51,213 nucleotides of DNA from Myroides marinus (GTDB taxonomy: Bacteria > Bacteroidota > Bacteroidia > Flavobacteriales > Flavobacteriaceae). A program made the translations under genes and the position numbers. The stretch is taken from positions 1 to 51,213 of the forward strand of contig NZ_FNYS01000024.1 in NCBI RefSeq assembly GCF_900109075.1, written 5' to 3'. Below, piece after piece: positions 1 to 8,288 of this stretch (positions are counted from its first letter, which is position 1; every line of letters begins with the position of its first letter). The notes below the pieces were generated by a model that was not told the origin of the DNA, made no database searches, and was given only the letters and a program-made list of their open reading frames with translations.

Positions 1-330
1 ATTTACTGTAGCTACCTTTCCAGCATCTTTACCTTCTGCTACTAACTTCTCAGCTGTTACATTCTTATCTGCTAAATCTGAAGTCTTAACTTCTCCATCT
101 TTTATCTTTTCTGAAGTGATTGACTCATCTGCAATTGCTAATGAAGCATCCGCTAATACTGACTCTAGTAATTCATTACCTCCATTAACAGTGATAATAC
201 CATCTGTTGTTACTTTCTTAGAATCTACTAATGAACCAGCTGATATTGTTTGATATGTTACTGTTCCATCTGCATTTACTGTAGCTACCTTTCCAGCATC
301 TTTACCTTCTGCTACTAACTTCTCAGCTGT
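1..330. repeat. Near-exact in-frame direct repeat, 273-bp period
   Basis: Bases 1-57 recur identically at 274-330. The offset of 273 is 91 codons, so the repeat is in frame inside the adhesin-like gene and encodes the same peptide twice. It continues beyond the left edge, so the copy number is unknown. Nucleotide identity, not only protein identity, points to recent duplication. Confidence 0.85.
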
Positions 331-1815
331 AACTGATCCATTCTGAAGCATTTCAGTAGTTAATTTATCTTTTAATGTTTGTGTAGAAGACACTCCATTA
401 ACTGTAGAAGTTAAGTCAGTACCATTCAATACTAAACTATTCGTAGTAATAGCACCTTTAGCAGACCATACTACATTACCTGTAGCATCTACTACTAATA
501 CATCACCAGCATTTCCTTTTTGAAGTTGCGTTAAATTAAGTGTACCACCTAAGTTCTCTAACTTAATAGCTTTCTCATTAATATCTAACTTAGTAGTTTT
601 TAATACAGCTCCTTTACCATCAGTTACAACTATCTTGTCGTTACCAGTTAAGTCTTTTCCGTTTAAGGCTGTTTCTAAATTAACTGTTAGATTACCAGCT
701 GCATCAATATCTAGTCCACTACCTGGTTTTACAACACCGGCTACTTCCTTAGATGCTGTTGGTACATCTAAAGTATAAGAGATAGAGTTAGCACCTTTTA
801 CCTCTGTTACTTTAATATTAGTTCCACCATTTAAAGTCGTTACTGTTTGATTCTCTTTTACTAAAGCATCTACATCTATATTATGAGTAGTATTTTGCTC
901 GTCAGTATAAGCTAATTGTCTATTTGTAGTATTATAAACTAACTTCGTTAACGTTTGTTCAACGCTTACTAATTGCTTTAATACATTGTATAAATCTTGA
1001 TCTGTTTTGTTTTTGATTACTTCAGTAATATCACCGATAACCGTAATATTAGCAGGTGTACCAGCTTCGTTAGTATAAACATACTTACCAGCTTTCTCAC
1101 GTACTAAAGTTGTAACAGTTTCATGTTTCTTAACTAAGTCTTTAATACTAATCACAGTCTCTTTTCCAGCCTCATCTTTAAATGTAAGCGTTCCTGCATC
1201 AGTATTATTTACGATATTAGTAACTGTCTCAAATGATTTAACAGCTGCTTTAATATCTATTGTTGTTACTTTATTTTTTTCATCAGAATACGTTAATACC
1301 CCTGTAGCTTTATCAAAAGCCAAAACAGTTAATGTTTCATGAGCTTTAACTACTCCATCAAAACTAATTTCAACTTTGTCACCTTCTTTAGTAACATGGT
1401 ATAATTTGTTACCTTCATAAATAACATTACCTTCAGTAGTCTTAACGATATTCTTAATTAAGTTTGTTACATCACCACCTTTTAGAATATCTCCAAATTT
1501 ATTGATTACAATACCAGGAATATCCTTATCCGCAGTTAAACGAACCCATTTATTAATATCCCAGTAGTAATAACCTGGTGTGATATCACCTTGCGTTTTT
1601 GTAGCATAAACCATTAAACTCTGAACATTACCATTTGTAATGGTATTCCTATCAGTTGTACTAGTCAATGCAACATTAGGAATTAATAAACCTCTATTAC
1701 TTGATTCGATTAATAACTCTGCTGATTTGTTTGGAGTAGCTGTACCAATACCAACTTGAGCATTAGCTGCTAAAGTTCCAAATAAAAGCGCTACAGGAAG
1801 TAATCTTTTTTTCAT
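1..1815 (-). CDS. Secreted repetitive adhesin-like protein (C-terminus beyond left edge)
   Basis: Only the first 605 residues are in the window; the frame is open to base 1. Residues 1-19 form a signal peptide ending ANA before Gln20, followed by a VGIGT stretch often seen at the mature start of flavobacterial surface proteins, then a VYATKTQGDITPGYYYW segment (about 69-85). From about residue 159 a repeat begins with ETxT-L motifs at 159, 195, 231, 286 and 322 (spacing 36, 36, 55, 36), each followed by a G-x-L-T-Y-x-D-E turn and an I-D-I strand. Farther on, a 91-residue unit containing VAEGKDAGKVATVNADGTV starts to repeat at the window edge. This suggests a long beta-rich surface or secreted fibre. 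It is a stand-alone gene with no phage genes nearby, so a tail fibre is less likely. Exact function unknown. Confidence 0.75.
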   Translation of the reverse strand, partial: MKKRLLPVALLFGTLAANAQVGIGTATPNKSAELLIESSNRGLLIPNVALTSTTDRNTITNGNVQSLMVYATKTQGDITPGYYYWDINKWVRLTADKDIPGIVINKFGDILKGGDVTNLIKNIVKTTEGNVIYEGNKLYHVTKEGDKVEISFDGVVKAHETLTVLAFDKATGVLTYSDEKNKVTTIDIKAAVKSFETVTNIVNNTDAGTLTFKDEAGKETVISIKDLVKKHETVTTLVREKAGKYVYTNEAGTPANITVIGDITEVIKNKTDQDLYNVLKQLVSVEQTLTKLVYNTTNRQLAYTDEQNTTHNIDVDALVKENQTVTTLNGGTNIKVTEVKGANSISYTLDVPTASKEVAGVVKPGSGLDIDAAGNLTVNLETALNGKDLTGNDKIVVTDGKGAVLKTTKLDINEKAIKLENLGGTLNLTQLQKGNAGDVLVVDATGNVVWSAKGAITTNSLVLNGTDLTSTVNGVSSTQTLKDKLTTEMLQNGSVTAEKLVAEGKDAGKVATVNADGTVTYQTISAGSLVDSKKVTTDGIITVNGGNELLESVLADASLAIADESITSEKIKDGEVKTSDLADKNVTAEKLVAEGKDAGKVATVN

Positions 1816-2078
1816 AACAATAATTCTTAATATTTTAATTACGACTTAGAGAAACTATGATTATAAATTCCGTCTAAGGGATTGTTGTTTTGTTGTTTAA
1901 ACGTCTTGTGAGTCAAATCACACAACGCGTATATTAGGTGTTATTTTCTTCAACAAATGTCACTCAAAAGCATCTGTTATATGTTGCAAAACATTAGCAC
2001 GGTATACAATCCAACGAATTGAAACATGGAACACCAAGAACACAACATTCACTAAATCAATAAATTACAATAATAACA

Positions 2079-2086
2079 CAAAAGTA
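2079..2086 (-). promoter_or_regulatory. Candidate -7 element for the adhesin-like gene
   Basis: TACTTTTG on the minus strand fits the Bacteroidota TAnnTTTG -7 box and is the only perfect match I found upstream of the gene at 1815. No TTG lies at the usual distance. If real, the 5' leader would be about 255 nt. Weak support. Confidence 0.25.
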
Positions 2087-2157
2087 TTACTACCTCTTAA
2101 GGTAGTCGAAAGAAAAGAAATGATATAAAGGTGTAAAACAGTCTTTTTGAAACATCA

Positions 2158-2182
2158 AAAAAGCAGATTCAGACTGCTTTTT
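2158..2182. terminator. Orphan terminator-like hairpin
   Basis: AAAAAGCAG (2158-2166) and CTGCTTTTT (2174-2182) make a perfect 9-bp stem with a 7-nt loop and U-runs on either strand. It is not next to any accepted gene end: the AraC operon already has its own terminator near 2661. It could stop antisense or unannotated transcripts entering the adhesin region. Confidence 0.55.
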
Positions 2183-2660
2183 ATCAAATTTTCAGAAGAT
2201 GAAATTCTATCTAAAAAGCATATAAATAATTTACACTACTCTGAGAAAGCAATGCGAAAAAACAAGAAACTTACTATCACAATAAGTAGAATAAAATAGA
2301 AAAGTAAGAGTTAAAGAGCTATCACTTTGTGAATATTTAAAGGTTTTAAGCATCACATTAAGAGAACAAAATAGCATTTTAGAAGCATACTCTCTAAACA
2401 TTATCTTCACTAGATAAATAGCACAGATCACTTTAATACTCACAATTGCTTCACTACTTTAATCAAACTAAGAAACTAAAATAGTTAAGTATTGTCTGCC
2501 ACTCCCATACTATCACGCTTTTTTCAATTCACAACTATGCTACAATACACTTTACTCAATACTTCAGTTATTTTTTGTAATTAGCACTTATAACTGCTGT
2601 CTATCACTGTATCTAGAAGAAAATCACGATTACATATAATACACTGGTTAAATTAGGCAC

Positions 2661-2701
2661 AAAAAAAAAGTCACAAACATTGGCGAAATGCTGTGACTTA
2701 A
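2661..2701 (-). terminator. Rho-independent terminator of the AraC-regulator operon
   Basis: On the minus strand AAGTCACA pairs with TGTGACTT (2692-2699 with 2669-2676) around a 15-nt loop, followed by nine U residues. It lies 45 bases past the stop codon at 2745. Confidence 0.8.
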
Positions 2702-2744
2702 TACTTTAGTGACTTTACACTGGCTATGTAAAATCAGAAATCAA

Positions 2745-3884
2745 TTATTGTTGTTTGTCGTTCTGACCTTGTTGATTCAAAATATATTCTGAAGGAGAAA
2801 CTCCAACATACTTTTTAAATGCTCTAAAAAAAGAAGTTCTTGAATTAAATCCGCACTCTTCTCCTAATTCACTAACAGAAACCTCGTAATTGCGTTCTAT
2901 TAGTAGTTTTTTAGCATATTCTACTCTAAGTTCGTTGATATAAGCATTAAAATGCTTTCCATACTCACTCGAGAAAAACTGAGATAAATGATGCTTTTGT
3001 ATTTTAGCCAACTTTTCTACTGCTTCTAGCGAACAAGTAGGCTTTAAATACAACTGATCTTTTAGTATAACTTTCTCTATTTTTTCTTTGTATTCATTAG
3101 CAAACTCTTCTGTAAATTTTGACTTCTCATATTTTACAACCTCTGGTTCACTTTCTTCAACCACTTGTTGAACTACTACTCCACCTTGACTAATTAATAC
3201 TTTATCGTGTTTAAGTCTTTCTGCGTAATAGAAAAATAAAGTCATAGAAATACCCAGTATTCCTAGATAAAGAATATTTCCATCATTATTAGGAATTGCA
3301 TTATAAAGGATTAATCCTATTGAAACAATCCCAATAAAAATCATAATCCATATAATACGTAAAACTACAAGTCTTATATGCTTCGAGACATTCAACTTAC
3401 TTATAGTAAAATATCCGAAGCTAGCATATAAAATAAGTTGCACTCCCAATGAAACATAACATATTAGATAATAGTTTACTAAAAACTCAACATCTAATAC
3501 ATACATATTAAACAAGGCAATTGCATAACCTATAGAATATACAATACCAGGAATAAAATGTATATAAGCATTGCGCAATCCAACACTCTTATTACTATTT
3601 TGACCTATTTTGTCTTTGTGCTCTTGTATAAATGCTGTAAAACAACAATACAAATAAGGAGCATAAAAGAATCCAAATGGCAAACCTAAATAAGTAAATA
3701 CATACTCTTCAAAGAAAAATCTGATCGTAATAACTGCTATACAGTTTACTGCTATAAAAAGTAAAAACTTAGCAAGAATCCTTTGTGATTTCCGTGGACT
3801 TACTAACCTAACGTTAATAAAATAAGAAATACAACTAAAAACTATAGCAGCAGACAATATTAAAATATATAAATATCCTCCCAT
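2745..3884 (-). CDS. Membrane-anchored AraC-family transcriptional regulator (second of tandem pair)
   Basis: A 379-residue protein with about seven hydrophobic segments in its first 230 residues and a C-terminal AraC/XylS double helix-turn-helix (about 270-370). Typical AraC sequence is visible near the end: VSELGEECGFNSRTSFFRAF and GVSPSEYI. The family binds DNA through this domain; the membrane part presumably senses a signal or partner in the envelope (inference). It starts 11 bases after the stop of the upstream gene, which has the same architecture, so the two are co-transcribed and probably arose by duplication. A terminator follows at 2661-2701. Ligand and target genes are unknown; the next gene downstream on the same strand is the adhesin-like gene. 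Confidence 0.85.
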   Translation of the reverse strand: MGGYLYILILSAAIVFSCISYFINVRLVSPRKSQRILAKFLLFIAVNCIAVITIRFFFEEYVFTYLGLPFGFFYAPYLYCCFTAFIQEHKDKIGQNSNKSVGLRNAYIHFIPGIVYSIGYAIALFNMYVLDVEFLVNYYLICYVSLGVQLILYASFGYFTISKLNVSKHIRLVVLRIIWIMIFIGIVSIGLILYNAIPNNDGNILYLGILGISMTLFFYYAERLKHDKVLISQGGVVVQQVVEESEPEVVKYEKSKFTEEFANEYKEKIEKVILKDQLYLKPTCSLEAVEKLAKIQKHHLSQFFSSEYGKHFNAYINELRVEYAKKLLIERNYEVSVSELGEECGFNSRTSFFRAFKKYVGVSPSEYILNQQGQNDKQQ

Positions 3885-3895
3885 CCACTATACTT

Positions 3896-4849
3896 TTAAG
3901 CTACTGCGTTTCTATATACAGAAGGTGTTTGTCCAACAAAAATTTTAAAATACTTATTAAATGTAGACTTACTACTAAATCCACATTCGTCAACGATTGC
4001 TTCGATTGTTAAGTTTGTATTTTTACCGATTAGTCTTTTAGCATGATTAATTCTATACATTGCTACTAATTGATAAAAGCTGCTATTCATATCTTGATTA
4101 ATAACTTCTGAAACTACTTGTTTATTTAAGTTTAAATCATCAGCTAATTGATCTAATGAAAAACTTGTCTCTAAATAGTTTTCAGATTCTTCGAAGTATT
4201 GAACTATATTTTTAGCTGTAGCATTAGATACTACTAATTCTTTCTCTGTCTTTTCTTCTTTAATTGCTTTATACTCTACAACTGGTTCCATAACCATATC
4301 ACGGCTTTTACTACGGCTAATACTCAATGTTACCATAGAAAAAAGAACAGCGAAGAAATCTAAACTAGCAAACACGAAATTACTCTGTACATTACATTTT
4401 ATTTCTAATAAACTCATTACAAAATAAAATAAACATACTGCTGTTCCTGCTACTATATAAAAGCTATAAAATCCAATGAAGTTAAATGTTTCAAAGTTTA
4501 GCTGCTTAAACATCTTACCATGTCTATTTAAGTAAATAGCACTAGTGTATCCAACTAAGAAAATTAGATTGATAACTTCATAGAAAACTTGGTAACTACT
4601 TAAGCCAAATAAAACAACTGTTGTTGTAAACAAAAAATGTGGGATAATCTTTTCAAAAATATCAACCTGAGTACGGTCAAACTTGATCATAACATACATA
4701 ATTGGAAGAATAAAATATCCAAATGTTATGTTGATATCAAAAAGAGATAATACTAATTGTGAAATAACTAGAATTATCGCTAGAAGAACTACTTTTTCAA
4801 AGATAGCTCTATCGTTCTTTTCGTTATAAGGATTACTCAAATTTCTCAT
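3896..4849 (-). CDS. Membrane-anchored AraC-family transcriptional regulator (first of tandem pair)
   Basis: A 317-residue protein. Residues 20-185 contain about six hydrophobic segments and residues 215-315 an AraC-type DNA-binding domain, with IEAIVDECGFSSKSTFNKYF and GQTPSVYR as the typical second helix-turn-helix and C-terminal motif. Same layout as the gene that follows 11 bases downstream, but sequence similarity between the two N-termini is low by eye. It is the first gene of the operon; a -7 box at 5003-5010 would give a leader of about 145 nt that can fold into alternative hairpins, one reaching the start codon. Two membrane AraC proteins made together could act as a heteromer or in succession; this is inference. 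Confidence 0.85.
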   Translation of the reverse strand: MRNLSNPYNEKNDRAIFEKVVLLAIILVISQLVLSLFDINITFGYFILPIMYVMIKFDRTQVDIFEKIIPHFLFTTTVVLFGLSSYQVFYEVINLIFLVGYTSAIYLNRHGKMFKQLNFETFNFIGFYSFYIVAGTAVCLFYFVMSLLEIKCNVQSNFVFASLDFFAVLFSMVTLSISRSKSRDMVMEPVVEYKAIKEEKTEKELVVSNATAKNIVQYFEESENYLETSFSLDQLADDLNLNKQVVSEVINQDMNSSFYQLVAMYRINHAKRLIGKNTNLTIEAIVDECGFSSKSTFNKYFKIFVGQTPSVYRNAVA

Positions 4850-4941
4850 GCGTTAGGTGGTGTTAAAGCATTGCTTAGAAAGCAGCCCTCAACGCACAAG
4901 ACAAGACACCACACATTAATGCACTTAATGTGTAGCAATGC
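4850..4941 (-). promoter_or_regulatory. Structured mRNA leader with mutually exclusive helices
   Basis: In the leader of the AraC operon, GCATTGCT (4941-4934) can pair with AGCAATGC (4875-4868), enclosing a perfect 9-bp hairpin ACACATTAA / TTAATGTGT (4911-4933). A competing helix pairs GCGTTGAGG (4895-4887) with CCTAACGC (4857-4850), one bulged base, and ends exactly at the start codon. The second helix crosses the first, so both cannot form as nested stems. This resembles a translational switch; the hairpin could instead be a DNA operator for an AraC protein. Confidence 0.5.
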
Positions 4942-5002
4942 CTAGATTAGTGGGGACTAAAACAGAAATACTCGCATATTCCTATTATTCTCTAAAGCAG
5001 TG

Positions 5003-5010
5003 CAAATTTA
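5003..5010 (-). promoter_or_regulatory. Candidate promoter -7 box for the AraC operon
   Basis: TAAATTTG on the minus strand matches TAnnTTTG perfectly, about 150 bases before the start codon at 4849. No clear TTG at -33 was found. It places the structured leader inside the transcript. Confidence 0.45.
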
Positions 5011-5540
5011 TTATTTATTTCTTACTTAAAAAGACTTTTTAACAAGGCAACATCAGATTTATGAAAAACATACAGATAAACTTAAAATGTCTAACAAAAA
5101 TCAAATATTACACCATATATAATTAAACTTAATTTAATAAATAGCATTAAACGAACTAAATAACAAACCAATTTACCCTTATTTTGTAATAAATACGAAA
5201 AACATTATCGCAAAATTCGAATTTTAAGCAATTCGAACGTCAAATATTACTACATGATAAATATCATTTTCTATTCATTTTAAAGTACGTATTCTCTTAA
5301 TAACTAAATCTATCGTACTCATTCGTGACACTATCTGTAAATAAGACAACAACACCACTAAAAAGTCACATCATGTATTACTCAAAATTCTAATTATTCG
5401 CATATTACAAGAGTTTACAGTTATAAAACATCTTTAAAAACAATCATTAAAAAACACAATTAACCTAATTAAACAAATAAAAAACAACAATAAATAAAAA
5501 CAACAAAACATTTCACAATAATCATAAAGTTTAATTTCAA
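5011..5540. other. AT-rich gene-free stretch
   Basis: About 530 bases with no open frame of note, no tRNA and no strong hairpin. Many short A and T runs. Confidence 0.6.
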
Positions 5541-5690
5541 TCCAAAATGTGATAGACCGATTGATAATAGTGAATTATTCGAAATAGACTTGACCTCCTT
5601 CTAAAAGCATACAATAGTATCTACTTTGAAATACTCATAGAGATATAAAGCATAATTAGTTATAGCATTAGACCAGTATATAACCTGGCG
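5541..5690. repeat. Diverged copy of the MITE-like element found at 14149-14304
   Basis: Bases 5569-5650 align without gaps to 14181-14262 with 60 of 82 identities counted by hand, including exact blocks agtgaattat and agagatataaag separated by 70 bases in both. Similarity continues on both sides (gatagac / gagagac; aattagt). The terminal inverted repeats seen in the other copy are decayed here. It sits just beyond the terminator of the TPR gene. Confidence 0.6.
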
Positions 5691-5730
5691 TAGGCTCTTA
5701 AAAGAACTTCAAGATCACTAGTAATACAAA

Positions 5731-5765
5731 TAAAAAAGCGAGAACAACCTAAGTCATTCTCGCTT
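5731..5765 (-). terminator. Rho-independent terminator of the TPR-protein gene
   Basis: On the minus strand AGCGAGAA pairs with TTCTCGCT (5764-5757 with 5744-5737), 12-nt loop, followed by six U residues. Confidence 0.8.
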
Positions 5766-5799
5766 AATCTATATATTAATAAACTGCTCTACATTAAAG

Positions 5800-8175
5800 C
5801 TACTTTGTCAAACTCTTTATTTTACTCACCCAAGTATTCCAAAGTGTCTCTGCTAATACATCATATTCTGGATACTTACCACTTCCATATACATCATAAG
5901 TACTTGACACCTCTTCATCTTCACTATAAAAGTAATAATAAGTATACATCTCTTTTGCCCAAATCGTCTTTGATAAAAGTCCCATAAACTTCTTTATTTT
6001 CTCTTCTCTCTCATCTATATTAAAACGAATTGTGAAATTTCCATTCTTAAAATAAAAGTCTAATGAAGTATCATATATCTCTGTACTAGCATTCTCTCTT
6101 AGCGCTCTATAACATACCTTTAAATGGCAGTCATCAGTAATCCATCCTTCCACATCGAACTGCCCTCCTTGTAAGATATAATCAACAATATCATTTAGAT
6201 AATCAACATTCTCGGGTCTATCCATTAAAGCATACGTATCTATATGCTTTAATTCCATCTTAGACATCTCCCATAAGCGATTAGTAGCTTCTTGTTCTTC
6301 TACTGGCAATCTAAACTCTTTAGGAATTTCATCTACTGTACTTTGATAACGAGAATTCCCATCGTAAGTCTTAATCAATAAATCAAAATACTTATTCGCT
6401 TCTATTCTATTATTTAATCCGTAGTAAGCCCATGATAAACTAAACCAATAATTAACTTTAGCTACATCTTCTACTAAATCAAAATACATAGGATTACTAA
6501 AAAACTCTTCTGTAAAGGCTATAGTCTTTTCAAAATCGTTTTTACCATATCTCAAATATGTAAAGAAATCTGATGCTAAATAAATCATTTCTGACACAAT
6601 ATCTTCGTCTTCTATTTCTTTAGCTTCAAAACTCTCCTTAATCTTGTAATAATAGTCTTTCGCATCATCGTACTTATCCGCAACTATAAAGCTCTTTAGT
6701 ATCCTACCTTGCACAGACATCCACTCACTACTAAATTCATCGTGATAAGTAAGTAACTCATTAGCAAAATAACTCTTCTCTTCAAAAGCATTTAACAACT
6801 CAGCTAGCTGTAACCCATTCTCTAAATTCTCAATAAATGGAGAATATTCATATCCTTTTTTATGTAGAGATAGAGCTTCTTTACAAATTTCTTTGTCGTA
6901 GTCTTTATCAGTAAGGTAAACTACATTGCGGATAGCAATACCAAGATTATTGCATAACATCGCATAACCATGAGCATTATTATTTACTTTAGAACCCAGC
7001 CCTTTATCAAAGTATTCTTCAATCTGGGGCAACACTAATAAACCTACCTTTTTAGAAAATTCATAATACTTTAATGAACGCTCATCATCATCTCCTCTTA
7101 ATTCTCCTCCTTTTTCTAAGAATCTAGTCATTAAATTATATCCATAAAATCCATCACAGACCACAGGATACTCTTCTAACTCTACCCCATACTTCTCTGC
7201 CAATTCAAAGTAAGTAAAGTACATTGAGCTATTTACTTCTTTATTTAAGGCATAGTACTTCTGTAAAGTTTCGAATGCTTTTTTAGAATTTTTCTCTACC
7301 ACTAGATAGTAACGTATTTTCATACGCAATACCACCTTGTTATCAGGGTTAGTATTTAGTTCCTCCTCTATCACATTGACAAATCTCATTCCATACTCAC
7401 GCGTATTCTTTGCCCCAAACTCCTCTGGATAATCTATACCCACGTGATACATAAGTGATATTAAATCCCAATTCCCCTCAATCTTACCCGCTTTATATAA
7501 CTTATCTATCTCCTTAGCAAAACTTGCACTATACTCATTTCCATGAAAAACATAGTAAGAGTTTAATAGCAAATAAGCATCCTCATACTCTCCTCTCTCA
7601 AGGCATAGATTTCCTCCTTGATAAGTCGCATAATAATGATCTGGGGAGTGCTCATAAGCTAACTTATAAAAAGATACAGCAGTACTATAATCTTCTAACT
7701 CTCTATATAGATAAGCTATCATATAATACGTTTCTCCAAACTCCTTATCTTTTAAGCTAAAATCTTCTTTAAGCAACGATACTTCAATCAATTTATCGTG
7801 TAGTATCTCTATTGCCTTTTCTTTTAATTCTAATTTATTCTCATATATCCATGACAACCAATCAAAAGCACTAAATACTGCTTTTTTATCTTCTTGTAAC
7901 TTATCTATTACCTCTTGAGCTGTAGACATCATCACAGATACATCATCATAGTAAGGTCCATTATAAATACGTATTTTCCAGAATAAAGCATCCTTATTAG
8001 TTGCATCCTCTCTTAACACCTCTTCTATAATAGACAATATTTGCTCTGATAAATCTTGATTCTTATTATACAGTTCTATCTTTTTCTCTTCATCTGCATT
8101 GTTTAACTCATCTCCCATTACAAGTTGATCATACAACTCTTTTATCTCGTCAATCCTTTTATCTTTTAAAACCAT
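5800..8175 (-). CDS. Large TPR-containing protein of unknown function
   Basis: A 791-residue acidic protein with no signal peptide or membrane segment, so probably cytoplasmic. Helical repeats of TPR type fill most of it; the clearest is around residues 145-210 (GETYYMIAYLYRELEDYSTA followed by ALA/YEHSPDHYYA-like turns). The last 130 residues, after about 660, look like a separate alpha/beta domain with many aromatic residues and no motif I recognise. TPR proteins usually mediate protein contacts; no partner can be inferred because the gene is a single transcription unit with its own terminator and its neighbours are unrelated. Start chosen at the first ATG, whose upstream region contains a near-consensus TATCTTTA box on the minus strand. 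Confidence 0.7.
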   Translation of the reverse strand: MVLKDKRIDEIKELYDQLVMGDELNNADEEKKIELYNKNQDLSEQILSIIEEVLREDATNKDALFWKIRIYNGPYYDDVSVMMSTAQEVIDKLQEDKKAVFSAFDWLSWIYENKLELKEKAIEILHDKLIEVSLLKEDFSLKDKEFGETYYMIAYLYRELEDYSTAVSFYKLAYEHSPDHYYATYQGGNLCLERGEYEDAYLLLNSYYVFHGNEYSASFAKEIDKLYKAGKIEGNWDLISLMYHVGIDYPEEFGAKNTREYGMRFVNVIEEELNTNPDNKVVLRMKIRYYLVVEKNSKKAFETLQKYYALNKEVNSSMYFTYFELAEKYGVELEEYPVVCDGFYGYNLMTRFLEKGGELRGDDDERSLKYYEFSKKVGLLVLPQIEEYFDKGLGSKVNNNAHGYAMLCNNLGIAIRNVVYLTDKDYDKEICKEALSLHKKGYEYSPFIENLENGLQLAELLNAFEEKSYFANELLTYHDEFSSEWMSVQGRILKSFIVADKYDDAKDYYYKIKESFEAKEIEDEDIVSEMIYLASDFFTYLRYGKNDFEKTIAFTEEFFSNPMYFDLVEDVAKVNYWFSLSWAYYGLNNRIEANKYFDLLIKTYDGNSRYQSTVDEIPKEFRLPVEEQEATNRLWEMSKMELKHIDTYALMDRPENVDYLNDIVDYILQGGQFDVEGWITDDCHLKVCYRALRENASTEIYDTSLDFYFKNGNFTIRFNIDEREEKIKKFMGLLSKTIWAKEMYTYYYFYSEDEEVSSTYDVYGSGKYPEYDVLAETLWNTWVSKIKSLTK

Positions 8176-8258
8176 AAAGTTTCAATCCTTTTGTATATAA
8201 ACGATAAAGATACTACAATTCCATATCGGATAAAAAGCTCACCTCGCTTTACTACATA

Positions 8259-8288
8259 AAAAAAGACGAACTATCGTTCGTCTTTTTT
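8259..8288 (-). terminator. Terminator overlapping the end of the acyltransferase gene
   Basis: A 13-bp perfect stem, AAAAAAGACGAAC (8259-8271) with GTTCGTCTTTTTT (8276-8288), loop TATC. The TAG stop codon of the gene (8273-8271) lies in the loop and stem, so the last codons are part of the terminator. A- and T-tails allow function on both strands. Confidence 0.85.

Larger units (their letters stand above)
1816..2660. other. Gene-free stretch upstream of the adhesin-like gene
   Basis: About 850 bases between the start of the adhesin-like gene and the terminator of the AraC pair. It is AT-rich. The only visible items are a weak -7 box near 2080, a small inverted repeat at 2090-2105 and an orphan hairpin at 2158-2182. 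A 70-codon open frame at 2231-2443 has unnatural composition and is not accepted. Confidence 0.5.

Noticed and set aside
1..1815. Phage tail fibre
   Set aside because: No phage structural, lysis or integrase genes nearby; the protein has a signal peptide, unlike tail fibres.
2231..2443. 70-codon leftward open frame followed by a terminator-like hairpin
   Set aside because: Composition (many Cys, Phe, Ser) is that of translated AT-rich non-coding DNA; no promoter or ribosome site; no family.
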